Notes under the pieces: model-generated
Told to the model about the DNA's origin: nothing
The model's database searches: none
The model's input: only the letters and a program-made list of their open reading frames with translations
Shown: piece after piece, positions 42,265-53,278 of the stretch
Layout: each line of letters opens with the position of its first letter
Position numbering within the stretch: position 1 is the stretch's first letter
Position numbers and translations under genes: made by a program
Source: Cladorrhinum sp. PSN259
Taxonomy: Eukaryota > Ascomycota > Sordariomycetes > Sordariales > Podosporaceae
Length of the DNA: 64,000 bases
Direction: 5' to 3'
Assembly (NCBI GenBank): GCA_033725935.1
Contig: MU867073.1
Span: 496,001-560,000, forward strand

Positions 42265-43281
42265 TTAGATGAGACCGGGAAGCATGGTATAACGCTTCTT
42301 CTTGTAGCGGTCGCCAAACTCCTTACGCAAAGCCTTCTCCTTTCCGCGGGACCAACTGCGCATGTAAATGATACCAGTGCAGATAAAAACAACAACAGCC
42401 CAGCTGCGGCTGATTAAGATAACACCAAGCCAAGCGGTAACCTCAAACATGTAGTTGGGGCTGGTAACCAGGTTGCTACCAATGCAGTTCGGGATACCCT
42501 TCTCAGTGCCACCGGGCTTGCGAAGGCTGGCCAAGTGCTGGTGAACAATCCAGTTGCAAATCTCGCCAAAGGCAAAGATGGCAAGACCGAGGTAATCGAG
42601 AGGAACAAGCTCATCACGAGCAGAGAGGTTTCCGGGAGCGTAGACGTCAAGGGAGCAGAGAAGACCGGCCATGAGCCAGTAAAAGGCCGAGTTGCGGAAA
42701 ATGTTGGCGGCGGGCATGGTGTTTGCAGAAAACTTGTGGACGAAGAGGGTCTCCCACTCGCGTTTGAGGAAGTGGATGTGGAAGAGGGCAAAGAGGACCC
42801 ATTGGACCTTGGTGATCGGAGTCTCAATCTCGTTCTTGTAGACGAAGGGGGGGATGCGGTAGATGTAGGGCCGGATGAGAGGAACGAAGGCGTGGAAGAG
42901 GATGGGTCCGAGGTATTCGATCACGAAGACGGTACGCCAGGCGATCTGGGGGCCTGTTTTATCAAAGACGGTTAGTTATGTATATAAGAAGGCGACGCGG
43001 AATGATGAGGATCACGTACCCAAGTCTTTGACGACGAGCTCGTTAGCCTTGGAAACACCCTCCTCATCGCGAACAAGCGCCTTGCGGTTCTTGAGAATCT
43101 GCTTGGTGGTAGGGTCGTAGAGACCGATGCGGTTGAAGTCGCCCAGTCCCGAGGCGCGGGCAATCAGGACCTTGGCCTCTTCGACGGTAGCATCGCGGGG
43201 GAGGTCGATGGTAGTGGGAAGCTTCCTGATGGGCTTCTTTGGCACCCTGTTAGAGAGCTTCACGGAGAATGTGGACGCCAT
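42265..43281 (-). CDS. tsc13: Very-long-chain enoyl-CoA reductase Tsc13
   Basis: Two exons on the minus strand, 43281-43020 and 42953-42265, give 316 residues; the 66-base intron (GTACGT...AAACAG) is phase 1. The N-terminal 90 residues form the ubiquitin-like domain of the family (LPRDATVEEAKVLIARASGLGDFNRIGLYD). The C-terminal steroid 5-alpha-reductase domain has several membrane helices, with CIGSNLVTSPNYMFEVTAWLG and the end RYKKKRYTMLPGLI; the Lys-rich C-terminal region fits ER residence. Tsc13 performs the last reduction in each cycle of very-long-chain fatty acid elongation in the ER, feeding sphingolipid synthesis. It is divergent from mtr4. Confidence 0.93.
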
Positions 43282-43926
43282 TTTGGGCGATCGTCTCTAT
43301 CCCAAATGAGAGAGGTAGAGGGTATCGTGAGATGATGCCTTCTTTTTTAAGGTGCCCGACTCGGACCTCAACCAAACCCACCGTGTCCCAACTTTTTTTC
43401 CCAATTGCGGATCCGGCTGCTTCTTTGCCTCGGAGACGGCACGTTTTTAGTGATCAATTCTCCAATTGACAGGGATTAGAGATCGGGAAGACCCACACGA
43501 GCAATGCTTGTCTCTCAAGGGCGGTGTTGTATCCGTGATCTGTAATTAATTACGGTCAGACATCTGGAAGGTGTAATTGTATGCACGAGCATCCTATAAT
43601 TGACTTCTCTCAGATGTAGTCAGGTCTTTCAACGCCTTTCCTAATCATTTGCCCATCCTTGTCTCTTTTCTGAGCATATCAGCTTTAGCTCTGATTTGTT
43701 TACAGCACGTGTTTCCCTCTGGGAAAGGGCGTAGAAATACCAGAGAGTTATCGAGAACCACACGATGAAATACAATACGCTCCGCTCACCGCCTAACTGC
43801 ACTCTGTAAATTCTGCCAAATCCACCCAACTTTTTTTCTCTGATAACCCCGTCCCACCACGGTTTATCGCATCCCATCCTGGTCGCACGTATACTGCAGG
43901 TCCCGCGACGGAACATCACCATCGCC
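43282..43926. promoter_or_regulatory. Divergent promoter between tsc13 and mtr4
   Basis: 645 bases between the two starts. No gene seen. The mtr4 start sits in a good context (CGCCATGG). Confidence 0.45.
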
Positions 43927-46900
43927 ATGGACGATCTATTCGACGTCTTCGATGAGCAGCCCCGCGCGCCGAAGCGCAAGGCCGAGGCGGAGCCCGACGC
44001 CGAAATGGCTGACGGCCCCGCCCACCACCAGCAAACCGACCAGCCCGTCGACGCCAATGACGATACCAACGGCAAAGCCAATGGCCAAGATGCCGACCAG
44101 GAAATGTCGGGCGATGGCAAGCATGAGGACCACGAGGCGCCTCACCACGGCGACATCAAGCGATTAAAGCTAGAGGAGGATGCCGCACCCGTAATGATGG
44201 ATTCCTTCCAAACTGCCGAGTCCAGAGAGGTTGCCACAGCGGGAGGGTTTGCGCCCGCCACCACCCAGGACGGCTCCTCGATCGTCTTGTCGCACAATAT
44301 TCAGCATCAAGTAGCTCTTCCTCCAGATCTCGACTACGAGTATATCCCACTCTCCGAGCACAAGCCGCCAGCGGAACCTGCGCGAACCTATTCCTTCAAG
44401 CTCGATCCCTTCCAAAGCATATCAGTCGCGTCGATCGAACGCGAAGAGAGTGTTCTGGTTTCTGCCCATACCAGTGCCGGTAAAACAGTCGTTGCCGAGT
44501 ACGCCATCGCACAATGCCTCAAGAAGAACCAGAGGGTAATTTACACCAGTCCCATCAAGGCCCTCAGTAACCAAAAGTATCGCGACTTTCAAGCCGAGTT
44601 TGGTGATGTTGGTCTGATGACTGGTGATGTTACCATCAACCCAACCGCAAGCTGTCTCGTTATGACGACCGAAATTCTGCGCTCTATGCTGTACCGCGGC
44701 TCCGAGATCATGCGCGAAGTCGCCTGGGTTGTTTTCGACGAAATCCATTACATGAGGGATAAGACCCGTGGTGTCGTTTGGGAGGAGACCATTATCCTGC
44801 TCCCAGACAAGGTCCGATATGTTTTCCTCTCTGCTACAATCCCCAACGCCTTCCAGTTCGCCGAATGGATTGCCAAGATTCACAGACAGGCCTGCCACGT
44901 CGTCTACACTGATTTCCGACCGACTCCGCTACAGAATTATTTCTTCCCTGCCGGTGGAAAGGGAATATTTTTAATCGTCGACGAGAAGGGCAACTTCAAG
45001 GAGCAAAACTTCAACGAGGCCATGTCCATGATCGAGGCAAACAAGGGATCCGATCCCGCCGACTGGAGAGCCAAGCAGAAGGGCAAGGGCAAGCACAAGA
45101 CTACCAACAAGGGAGAGGCGACTGATGAGAAGTCGGACATCGCCAAGATTATCAAAATGATTATCAAAAAGAACTTCCAGCCTGTAATTGTTTTCAGTTT
45201 CAGTAAACGCGAATGCGAGCAACTGGCACTCAAGACCGCCATCATGAAGTTCAACGCCCCAGACGAGGAAGCCATGGTTGACAGTGTGTTCAACAACGCC
45301 CTCGATAATCTGTCCGAAGAAGACAAGAAGCTTCCTCAGATTGAGAATCTTCTTCCCCTTTTGCGCAAGGGTATCGGCGTCCATCACTCCGGTCTCCTGC
45401 CCATTCTCAAGGAGACCATCGAAATTCTTTTCCAGGAAGGCTTGATCAAGGTACTTTTTGCCACCGAGACTTTCTCCATCGGTCTCAACATGCCTGCAAG
45501 AACGGTTGTATTCACTCAAGTCACCAAGTGGGATGGTGTTTCGCGCCGGCCACTTACATCTTCCGAATACATCCAGATGGCTGGCAGAGCCGGTCGTCGT
45601 GGTCTTGATGACCGTGGTATCGTTATCATGATGGTTGATGATACACTCGAACCGGAAACTGCCAGGGCCGTCGTCGTTGGGCAGCAGGACCGCCTGAACT
45701 CGGCTTTCCACCTCGGTTACAACATGATCTTGAATCTGTTACGTATTGAGGCTATCTCACCCGAGTTCATGCTGGAGAGGTGTTTCTTCCAGTTTCAGAA
45801 CGCCGCCAGCGTGCCGCAGCTTGAGAAAGAGCTCATTCAGTTGCAGGAGCAGAGAGACAACATGATAATCCATGACGAGAGCACTGTGAAGGACTACTAC
45901 CAGGTCCGTCAGCAACTCGAGGAGCTCAACAAGGACATGGTTTCAGTCATCCAACATCCCACTCACTGCATGACCTGGTTGTCGAGCGGCCGCACAGTTC
46001 AGATCAAGACTCCAGAGGGCGTAGATTTCGGTTGGGGTGTTCTCGTCGACACTGTCGCTCGAAAACAACCGAAATACGGAGAGGCCAACTGGCCCCCTCA
46101 AGAGGCGTATTTCATGGATGTCTTGCTCAAGTTGGCCCCGGAAAGCAAGCAATTCAATCGGGAAATCAAGTTCGACACCGACAACGCCAAATTTGTGCTT
46201 CCGGAAGGACTTGTTCCTGCCCATCCCGACCAGGAGGGCGCCAGGTGGGAGGTTGTGCCTTGTCTCTTGACTTGCTTGAGAGCAATCGGCCAGGTCCGCG
46301 CCTTTTTGCCTCAGAGCATGAAGTCTGCGGACGATACGCGCCTTGCAGGGAAGACCTTCGAGGAGATCCTCAGTAGATTGCCTGATGGCCTGCCCATGCT
46401 GGATCCCATTGAGAATATGGAGATTACCGACGACTCGTTCAAGAAGCTGCTTCGCAAGATTGAGGTCCTCGAGGCCAAGTTGGTGTCTAACCCCTTGCAT
46501 AACTCGCCGCTCCTCAAGGACCTCTGGCATCAGTATGCCGCCAAGGTGACGATTGCCGAGAAGATTAAGGAGAAAAAGAAGGGTATCGTACAGGCCCACA
46601 GCGTTGCTCAGCTTGATGAGTTGAAGTCAAGGAAACGTGTGCTACGCAGATTAGGTTTCATCAATGAGGCTGAGGTTGTGCAGATGAAGGCTCGCGTGGC
46701 GTGTGAGATTTCCTCGACTGAGGGACACGAGTTACTGCTTGCTGAGCTTTTGTTCAACCGTTTCTTTAACGAGCTCTCCCCCGAGGTTTGCGCGGCTGTG
46801 CTTAGCATCTTTATCTTTGACGAGAAGGTGGAGGGTCAGCAGCCTCTCAAGGAAGACTTGGACAAGCTGTACCGCGAGATCCAGGCCCAGGGCAGGATTG

Positions 46901-47316
46901 TCGCCAAGGTCAGCGCGGAGAGCAAGTTGGATGTGAATGAGGATGACTACGTGAACGGCCTCAAGTGGCAGCTCATGGATACGGTCATGGCTTGGGCTAA
47001 TGGTAAGCCGTTTGCTGAAATTAGGTATGTTTTCTTTTCTCTCTTCCCCCCCCCCCCCCCCCCCCCCCCTTTTATATATATATAAAAATCCGCTTTTGGA
47101 TTGTTGCTCACAATTGCTTTTCTCAAAACCTTTAGTAAAATGACAAACGCCTACGAAGGTTCCTTGATCCGTTTATTCCGTAGACTAGAAGAGCTGCTCA
47201 GACAGATGGCCGAAGCCGCCAAGGTTATGGGTAGTGAGGAGCTCAAGGAGAAGTTCGAGTTGAGCTTGTCCAAGATTAGACGCGACATTGTTTCGTTCAA
47301 CAGTCTTTATCTTTAG
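43927..47316 (+). CDS. mtr4: Exosome-cofactor RNA helicase Mtr4
   Basis: Two exons, 43927-47024 and 47136-47316, give 1092 residues, typical of the family. The acidic, disordered N-terminus begins MDDLFDVFDE. Helicase motifs: AHTSAGKT (Walker A, 180-187), DEIH (271-274) in VVFDEIHYMRDKTRGVVWEET, SATIPN (motif III), GIGVHHSGLLPI, and QMAGRAGRRGLDDRG (motif VI). The arch/KOW insertion and the C-terminal helical (DSHCT) domain follow; the last exon restores the conserved NAYEGSLIRLFRRLEELLRQM. Mtr4 unwinds RNA for the nuclear exosome in the TRAMP complex, in rRNA processing and RNA surveillance. The single late intron (111 bases) contains a long poly-C run and a TATATA tract, so its exact length may be uncertain. 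Confidence 0.96.
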
Positions 47317-48383
47317 AAATGACGGTTCATTAGGAGTTTTCCTTCTTCTCTTCTTTTCGTTCCTTTTTTTCCCCGGGTTTTGTTTGGCATGGGAAAAGAC
47401 TCCTTTATACCATGGTTGGGATTTGGTCTAGTTGTATGTAGTAGCTTTTATGTCGTTTTTTTTTCTTTGTCCACATCCTGTCGTAGCAGAGGTGTGTGTC
47501 CAGTAGACAGACACTTTCCTATGGGTGTGTTGTACAGGTGGAAAGAATGGAAGCATGAAGCCGACTTTGATTGAGCAAAGGTAGGTGGTTCTTGTTTCTT
47601 TTACTCATACAAGAAGACTTCTTTCTCGTATGGTTCTGGAGCTTCCCTTCGTTTGTCATTTCACGTCTCTTCACCTTGCTAAACTAGGGGATGAATAGAT
47701 GGGCTCCCTCTTGGTTGAACTTCGGGAGCACAGACAAAGAAAGAAAAAAAGGCTGAGAAATATACCAGTACAGCGAGATGAATCCTATTGTTTTATTCCA
47801 ATACAGGTGTGAAAGTGGCAAGGATCCGCAACGGATTTTTCAGGGTGTTATTGATATTCCCGACTCTGGTAGCCAACCCGACCCCATGAGCATGGCCCGG
47901 TTTATTGGCATTGTTTTTTCTCAGCCGTGATTTCCGTGTGAACTCCATGTTTTTTCTCGGGGAAGAAGTGGGAAGTGGCAAGGAAGGGGTAGAGCCTTTT
48001 GCCTCGGTACATCGCTTACAATTTCCCCGCACTTTGCTATTCTACACCAAGCACCCAAGGTAATCTGGGGTAAAAAACGTGGGGTCATCAATGGCCCGAT
48101 GTTACGCTTTTGTGGTTGGGGAAGGAGGAGGAGGCTTTACCACGGTATAAGACTTGCATGTGCTATGTAGTCTAGGTGCTGCTGATGAACAATCTCAAAC
48201 CAAAATCTATATAAATCCGCCGTTCAGATTTTCTTTCCGGCCATCAACCCAACCATTTCTCAATCCTGCCTTTTTCACCACTTACTTATACCGATATAAT
48301 ACCAAATCTGAATACGTTCTTGTCTCATCATCTCTTTCCAACTACACCACAGAACACCAACAACAACAGCAACAACAACCACC
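47317..48383. other. Intergenic between mtr4 and the SCP2-type thiolase gene
   Basis: 1.07 kb, mtr4 3' end and the next promoter. A CAACAACAGCAACAACAACC stretch lies just before the thiolase ATG. No gene or RNA found. Confidence 0.45.
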
Positions 48384-49772
48384 ATGGCACCCAAACAAAA
48401 GAAGCCATGCTACGTCCTAGGCGTAGGCATGACCAAATTCATCAAGCCCCGGGGCAAAGTAGACTACACCGAACTAGGCTACGAAGCGGGCATCAAAGCC
48501 ATGCTGGACGCCCAAATCACCTACGACGACGTCGAGCAGGGAATAGCGTGCTACTGCTACGGCGACTCGACCTGCGGCCAGCGCGTCTTCTACCAGTTCG
48601 GCATGACCCAGATCCCCATCGTCAACGTCAACAACAACTGCTCCACGGGATCTACGGGACTCGCAATGGCCCGCCAGTTAATCTCGGCGGGCGGCGCGGA
48701 CTGCATCCTCGTCGTCGGGTTCGAGAAGATGATGCCGGGCAGCCTGCAGAGCTTCTTCCAGGACAGAGAGAACCCGATCGGGACCACCTACGCGATGATG
48801 GCCTCCACCCGCGGACTGGCAAAAGCTCCCGGGGCGGCTCAGATTTTTGGCAACGCCGGCAAGGAGTACATGGAGAAGCACGGGGCCAAGGCCGAGGACT
48901 TTGGGGAGATTGCGAGGATCAATCACGCTCACTCGGTCAATAACCCCTACTCGCAATTCCAGGATGTTTATACTCTGGAAGAGGTGATGGGGAGCACCAA
49001 GATCTTTGAGCCTCTCACAAAGCTGCAGTGCTGCCCTACCTCTGACGGAGGGGCTGCTGCTGTTCTCGTGTCTCAAGAGTTTCTCGATGCGAGGCCCCAT
49101 TTGAAGGGACAGGCGGTCCTGATTGCTGGACAGTGTCTTGCTACGGATGCGCCGAGCTTGTTTAGCAAGAGCAGTATTGATCTCGTTGGGAGGGAAATGA
49201 CACAGCGGGCTGCGAGCGTTGCGCTGGGCGAGGCAGGGATCAAGGCTGAGGATTGCGCGGTTGTGGAATTGCATGATTGTTTTAGTGCCAATGAGATGTG
49301 TCTCATTGATGCGCTGGGGTTGTCTGAACCCGGGAAGGCTCACGAGCTCGTGAGGAAGGGAGGGATTACGTACGGGGGCAAGTACTTGGTGAACCCCAGC
49401 GGAGGTTTAATCTCCAAGGGCCATCCCCTGGGTGCTACGGGAATCGCGCAGTGTTCCGAGCTGGTTTGGCACTTGAGGGGGTGGGCGAATAACAGGGCGG
49501 TGCCGAAGACGAGGTATGCGCTGCAGCATAACCTGGGATTGGGAGGCGCTGCGGTTGTTACTGTTTACAGGAGGGCGGATGGGCAGGAGGCCAAGGTTGT
49601 TGATTCGGCTGCCGTTGGCAAGGTGAATGGGTTGGGATACAATCCTGCTGTTGAGGCTAGGGGTTTCACAGATGCGCAGGCGAAGAGGGTGAGGAGCAAG
49701 GAGAAGACGAATGATTTCGCTTTGACTAGTACGTTGAAGATGATGAAGGCTTCTGCTTCTGCGAAGGCGTGA
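48384..49772 (+). CDS. SCP2-type thiolase (sterol carrier protein X-like)
   Basis: A single exon encodes 462 residues. It is a thiolase of the SCP-x/SCP2 group: catalytic Cys86 in NNNCSTGSTGLAMARQLI, VVELHDCFSANEM carrying the active-site His, GLISKGHPLGATG with the second His, and GLGGAAVVTVYRR near the end. These enzymes cleave 3-oxoacyl-CoA, with a preference for branched or sterol side-chain substrates, usually in peroxisomes. The SCP2 lipid-carrier domain of the animal fusion is absent here; the last 60 residues are a Lys/Ala-rich extension. The C-terminus reads SAKA, which is not a standard PTS1 (SKL type), and no PTS2 is apparent. The stop codon overlaps a perfect splice donor (GTGAGT). 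Substrate and location are inferred. Confidence 0.88.
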   Translation: MAPKQKKPCYVLGVGMTKFIKPRGKVDYTELGYEAGIKAMLDAQITYDDVEQGIACYCYGDSTCGQRVFYQFGMTQIPIVNVNNNCSTGSTGLAMARQLISAGGADCILVVGFEKMMPGSLQSFFQDRENPIGTTYAMMASTRGLAKAPGAAQIFGNAGKEYMEKHGAKAEDFGEIARINHAHSVNNPYSQFQDVYTLEEVMGSTKIFEPLTKLQCCPTSDGGAAAVLVSQEFLDARPHLKGQAVLIAGQCLATDAPSLFSKSSIDLVGREMTQRAASVALGEAGIKAEDCAVVELHDCFSANEMCLIDALGLSEPGKAHELVRKGGITYGGKYLVNPSGGLISKGHPLGATGIAQCSELVWHLRGWANNRAVPKTRYALQHNLGLGGAAVVTVYRRADGQEAKVVDSAAVGKVNGLGYNPAVEARGFTDAQAKRVRSKEKTNDFALTSTLKMMKASASAKA

Positions 49773-50887
49773 GTTCATTAGGATAATGTAACGGACAACA
49801 CGAATGCAATCGATAGTTTTTGACTTTTTCCCCTTGGTTGCTGGATTGGGAAAGAGCGTGCAGGTTTAGACCCCCACCTTCTTTTCCTCCTCTGTGTCGT
49901 CTTCCCTACGACCATTCTCTATCTCACACTTTGCTCAAAATGCTTTTCTGACAATTTGTTTTTCATCGTTGAGGGCTACCAGCTGAGAAGTCAGCGCGCA
50001 CCAACCCCTTGTCTGAGATGATTCCATGAAGCTTCCAGCGGGACGGCAGCCGTCGATCATACGCTGCCTCTTGCCAATCTTGGACAAGGCAGAACTCGTC
50101 ATTCTCATGCGAAAAAATGGGACCTTCCACCTGCAGTTGCACATTTCTTTTTGCTCCTGATGAACAGTGGCTTGTGTCGTTGGAGGTGTGCGCCCAGTCA
50201 CGAGTCGATAGGTATGAATGATTCGTCCTTTCATTTTCTTGGCACACAGGAGTCGAGATCAAATTATCACCAATTGGGATAACGTACGAATACCGACGAC
50301 GCGGGACGATTGCATGAAGAATGCCGCCGCATTTACACGGACCTACAATATCTATACCGGCTGTTGTTCCACCATGGACCACCGGTTGGACCTTTCTGGA
50401 TCATCAACAGCCGCACCGAGCCAGCGAACCAATATGTCATGATTATCACCATCATGTCCTAACCTCTTTTTCTTTGGTTGAAGGTTATTATTAGCCTGTT
50501 TGCGGCTCGCAGTCGACGCATGATAAACCAAGTCTTTAACCCCCCCACGCCGTCTACCTCAGGTCTTCCCCTCGTCAGTGCGCAGCTCGCTATCCGAATC
50601 TTTCTTCTCCTCTCCCCCAAACTCTCAACTCCCCGAACCAGACCTTTTTAGGTCTGGTATGAACTCCTCCATTGGTTTCGGCCACCTCTGATCACCCTTT
50701 ACCCGCTGAGTGATTCCAACGGCGTCGCCGTTCCAGTCCCATCCATCTCTTGTGACGATCGGAAACATAAAACATAACCCCCCTTGTTAGTTCATAATAC
50801 TCTCCCTGTCCTTCAACACACCGTTATCATGACTGTTCGTCGGGCCTTCTGGCAATAGCACGACCTACTCTTACACCTCTGTCGACA
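49773..50887. other. Intergenic between thiolase and rhodopsin-domain genes
   Basis: 1.1 kb between two plus-strand genes. Nothing protein-like on either strand. CT-rich from 50540 to 50880, typical of a fungal leader. Confidence 0.45.
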
Positions 50888-52389
50888 ATGGATGCCGTAG
50901 CAAATTTGTCTGGAGGACCGGTCCTCCTCTCTTTTTCTTTGGGCACCGCCACATTTGCCCTGTCAACGACGTTTGTCCGATTCTGTACTCGAGCTAGCAT
51001 CAGCACTGGATTCGTAGCGGCAGATTATGCGAGTTTGTTGGCTACTGTGGTGGCATTGATCGCGACCATATTCGGCGTCATTGAAGCAACAAGCTCAGAT
51101 CCAGCACGCGCCCTCGAGTTCGACATCCTAGGGCAGCCATGGTATCTCATGAGTGTGACGTTGAGCAAGATATCGATATGTCTATTCTTCATGAAGCTCT
51201 TGGGAAGAGCACAGCAGTGGAGGATTTTGTTGGGTGTGCTCATATTCTTTATGGCCGCTGTTAACTTTACTTTCTCCCTGACGGTTAACCTTCAGTGTCG
51301 GCCGTTGGAGAAGTTGTGGCATCCTGCGGTTGAGGGAAGTTGCTGGAATCCTAGCGTACAGAGGGACTTTGGGTATTTCCAGGGCGGTACGTTCTTGATT
51401 CACTCCGGGAAAATAGAGAGCTTTGATACTGATGGAACATACACACAGCATTCTCCGTCTTCACCTGGTTCTTTCTCGCCTTCTTTCCGGCGTTGATAGC
51501 TCAGTACATCCCTCGGGACCGGAAACCGACTTGGCCGTTTTACGTCTCGTTTGTACTCAGCTTCACCTCTGGCATATTCGCCATAGTTCGCACCGCGCAA
51601 ACCTCGCAGACGAGCGGAGTCAGCATTTATACTCTTCACTACTTTCACGTCAGTTTGATGGCCAATCTTGAACAGAACTTTGGTCTAATCTCGGCAAACG
51701 TGTTGGCACTGGGACCACTGTTCGCCCGCTCTCGGTTTCGGTCCAACAACACTGTTGCGTCGTCTTCCAGTCGTCGGAGTAACAAGCGATTCCGAACGGC
51801 ACCTGGAACTTCTCATTCACTTAGTCGAGCGGGAAGTAGTCGGTCTATTGCCCGCACAACCGAATCATCTCATCGTCGCACTCTTGAAGATGAAGACGAT
51901 ACGGGGTCGAAACGGTCGTCGAATATTATCATCCAGGGGGGAAGGGGAACGCCTGACGGGTATTTTGATACCTCGCCTCGAAGGAGAAGTAGTTTCGCCT
52001 CTTTTGATTCCGAGTTGATGATTGGAGATGACTACGACCAAGATGATGTTGATCTCGAAGCGGCGTGGCCGAAGGGTATTATAAAGACTGTTAGTGTTGA
52101 GGTTATTACTGAAGAGATTATTAATACCCACAACCCCGATCATGATTATCACGATCAGGGTCTGGAAGGACATGGGTTGGTGGGAAGATCATTATCGTCG
52201 TCGGCGGGAAGAAGCAACAACATCAGTAATAATAATAAGATGCTCAAAAGGAGCAGTACGGTTATTACTGTACCGCCTCCCGTAAGCAGGGGGGCAAGGG
52301 ATAGGAATAGGAATAGTAATGCGAGTTTTGTTGGAGGGGGTGATACGGATTGGGAACAGATGTTGAGGGCTGGTCCTCCTCCGAGATGA
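50888..52389 (+). CDS. Fungal integral membrane protein with rhodopsin-type domain (no CFEM)
   Basis: Two exons, 50888-51386 and 51449-52389, give 479 residues; the 62-base intron (GTACGT...CACAG) is phase 1. About seven hydrophobic segments fill residues 15-280, including LLSFSLGTATFALS, YASLLATVVALIATIFGV, LLGVLIFFMAAVNFTFSL, GAFSVFTWFFLAFFPALI and YVSFVLSFTSGIFAIV. The spacing and motifs CRPLEKLW and ENFGLISANVLALGPLF match the fungal rhodopsin-domain family (PF20684, Pth11-like receptors without a CFEM domain). A 200-residue cytosolic tail rich in Ser, Arg, Asp and Asn follows (SSSSRRSNKRF, GDDYDQDDVDLEAAWPKG). Some members are candidate G-protein-coupled sensors; ligand and role here are unknown. 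Confidence 0.82.
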
Positions 52390-53278
52390 ATTTTTTCTTC
52401 TTCTTTCCTCTGCGGTATTTCTGATATCTTTTAAATCCTATTTATATAGGCGGTGGCGGCAAATTCTTTCTTTTTCTTTTGTTCTCTTTGGGCACAGCGA
52501 AGCAATGGATTATGGCACTGGTTGGGAAAAAGGGATATGTGGGGGCGTTCTAGGAACTGATTGAGATAAGAGAAAGGAACAAAAAAGGCGTTGTTGACAT
52601 TGAGGGCTACTAGATAGAGAGGGAGGCAAAACAGGTGGCGTCGATGTAATGTATCTCGGGTTTGGTTTGGTTCTTTTAATATGTTTACTGAAAGAAAAGT
52701 CAAAATGATATGTGTATTAACATGTATTGGACTTCTATAAACCATTACTTTGTTGCTTCATTACGCTGCTATTTGCACACACCCTCCTCATCTTGATTAA
52801 CTTGAGGATAACTCTAAACAAAACTGGGTTGATCATGGATTACAAGTACAACATACCAGCGCCAAATGACAGTCAGCCGAACAATACATCATTCAACACA
52901 TCCACTCAAAAACATATTATAAGTCAAAACTTATTCAGATCTATCAGAGAAACAAAACCAAAGTCCGCCCCTCTCACCACCTCGCCATTTAACCTCACAC
53001 CTCTTCCAAACATATTATAAGAACCCAGCAAGATACCTAGCATACAACAATCTAACCATACATTCATGACCTCCCTCTCTACTATCTGTTTTGAGGTCCA
53101 TAGAGCTGAAATATCACCTAGAAAATAAAACTAAGAGTGTCCGACAGATAAAAGGAGGAAATTAGCAAGTAGTAGTTGAACAACCCAGAAAAACAACCCC
53201 CACAAACATGTAACCATGGCGTGCCGCTGCGTGGATCTTGGACATAATCGTATCAAAGTGCCACCCTTCATAATATCC
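52390..53278. other. Convergent 3' region
   Basis: 889 bases, AT-rich, between the rhodopsin-domain gene and the minus-strand gene at 53279. No gene or RNA recognised. Confidence 0.45.

Noticed and set aside
49768..50060. Cryptic PTS1 on the thiolase by splicing from the GTGAGT at the stop, or by read-through
   Set aside because: Testing the AG sites downstream gave ends such as AF or AVQV or a long tail ending KMLF, and read-through meets a TAG after two codons. None is a PTS1.
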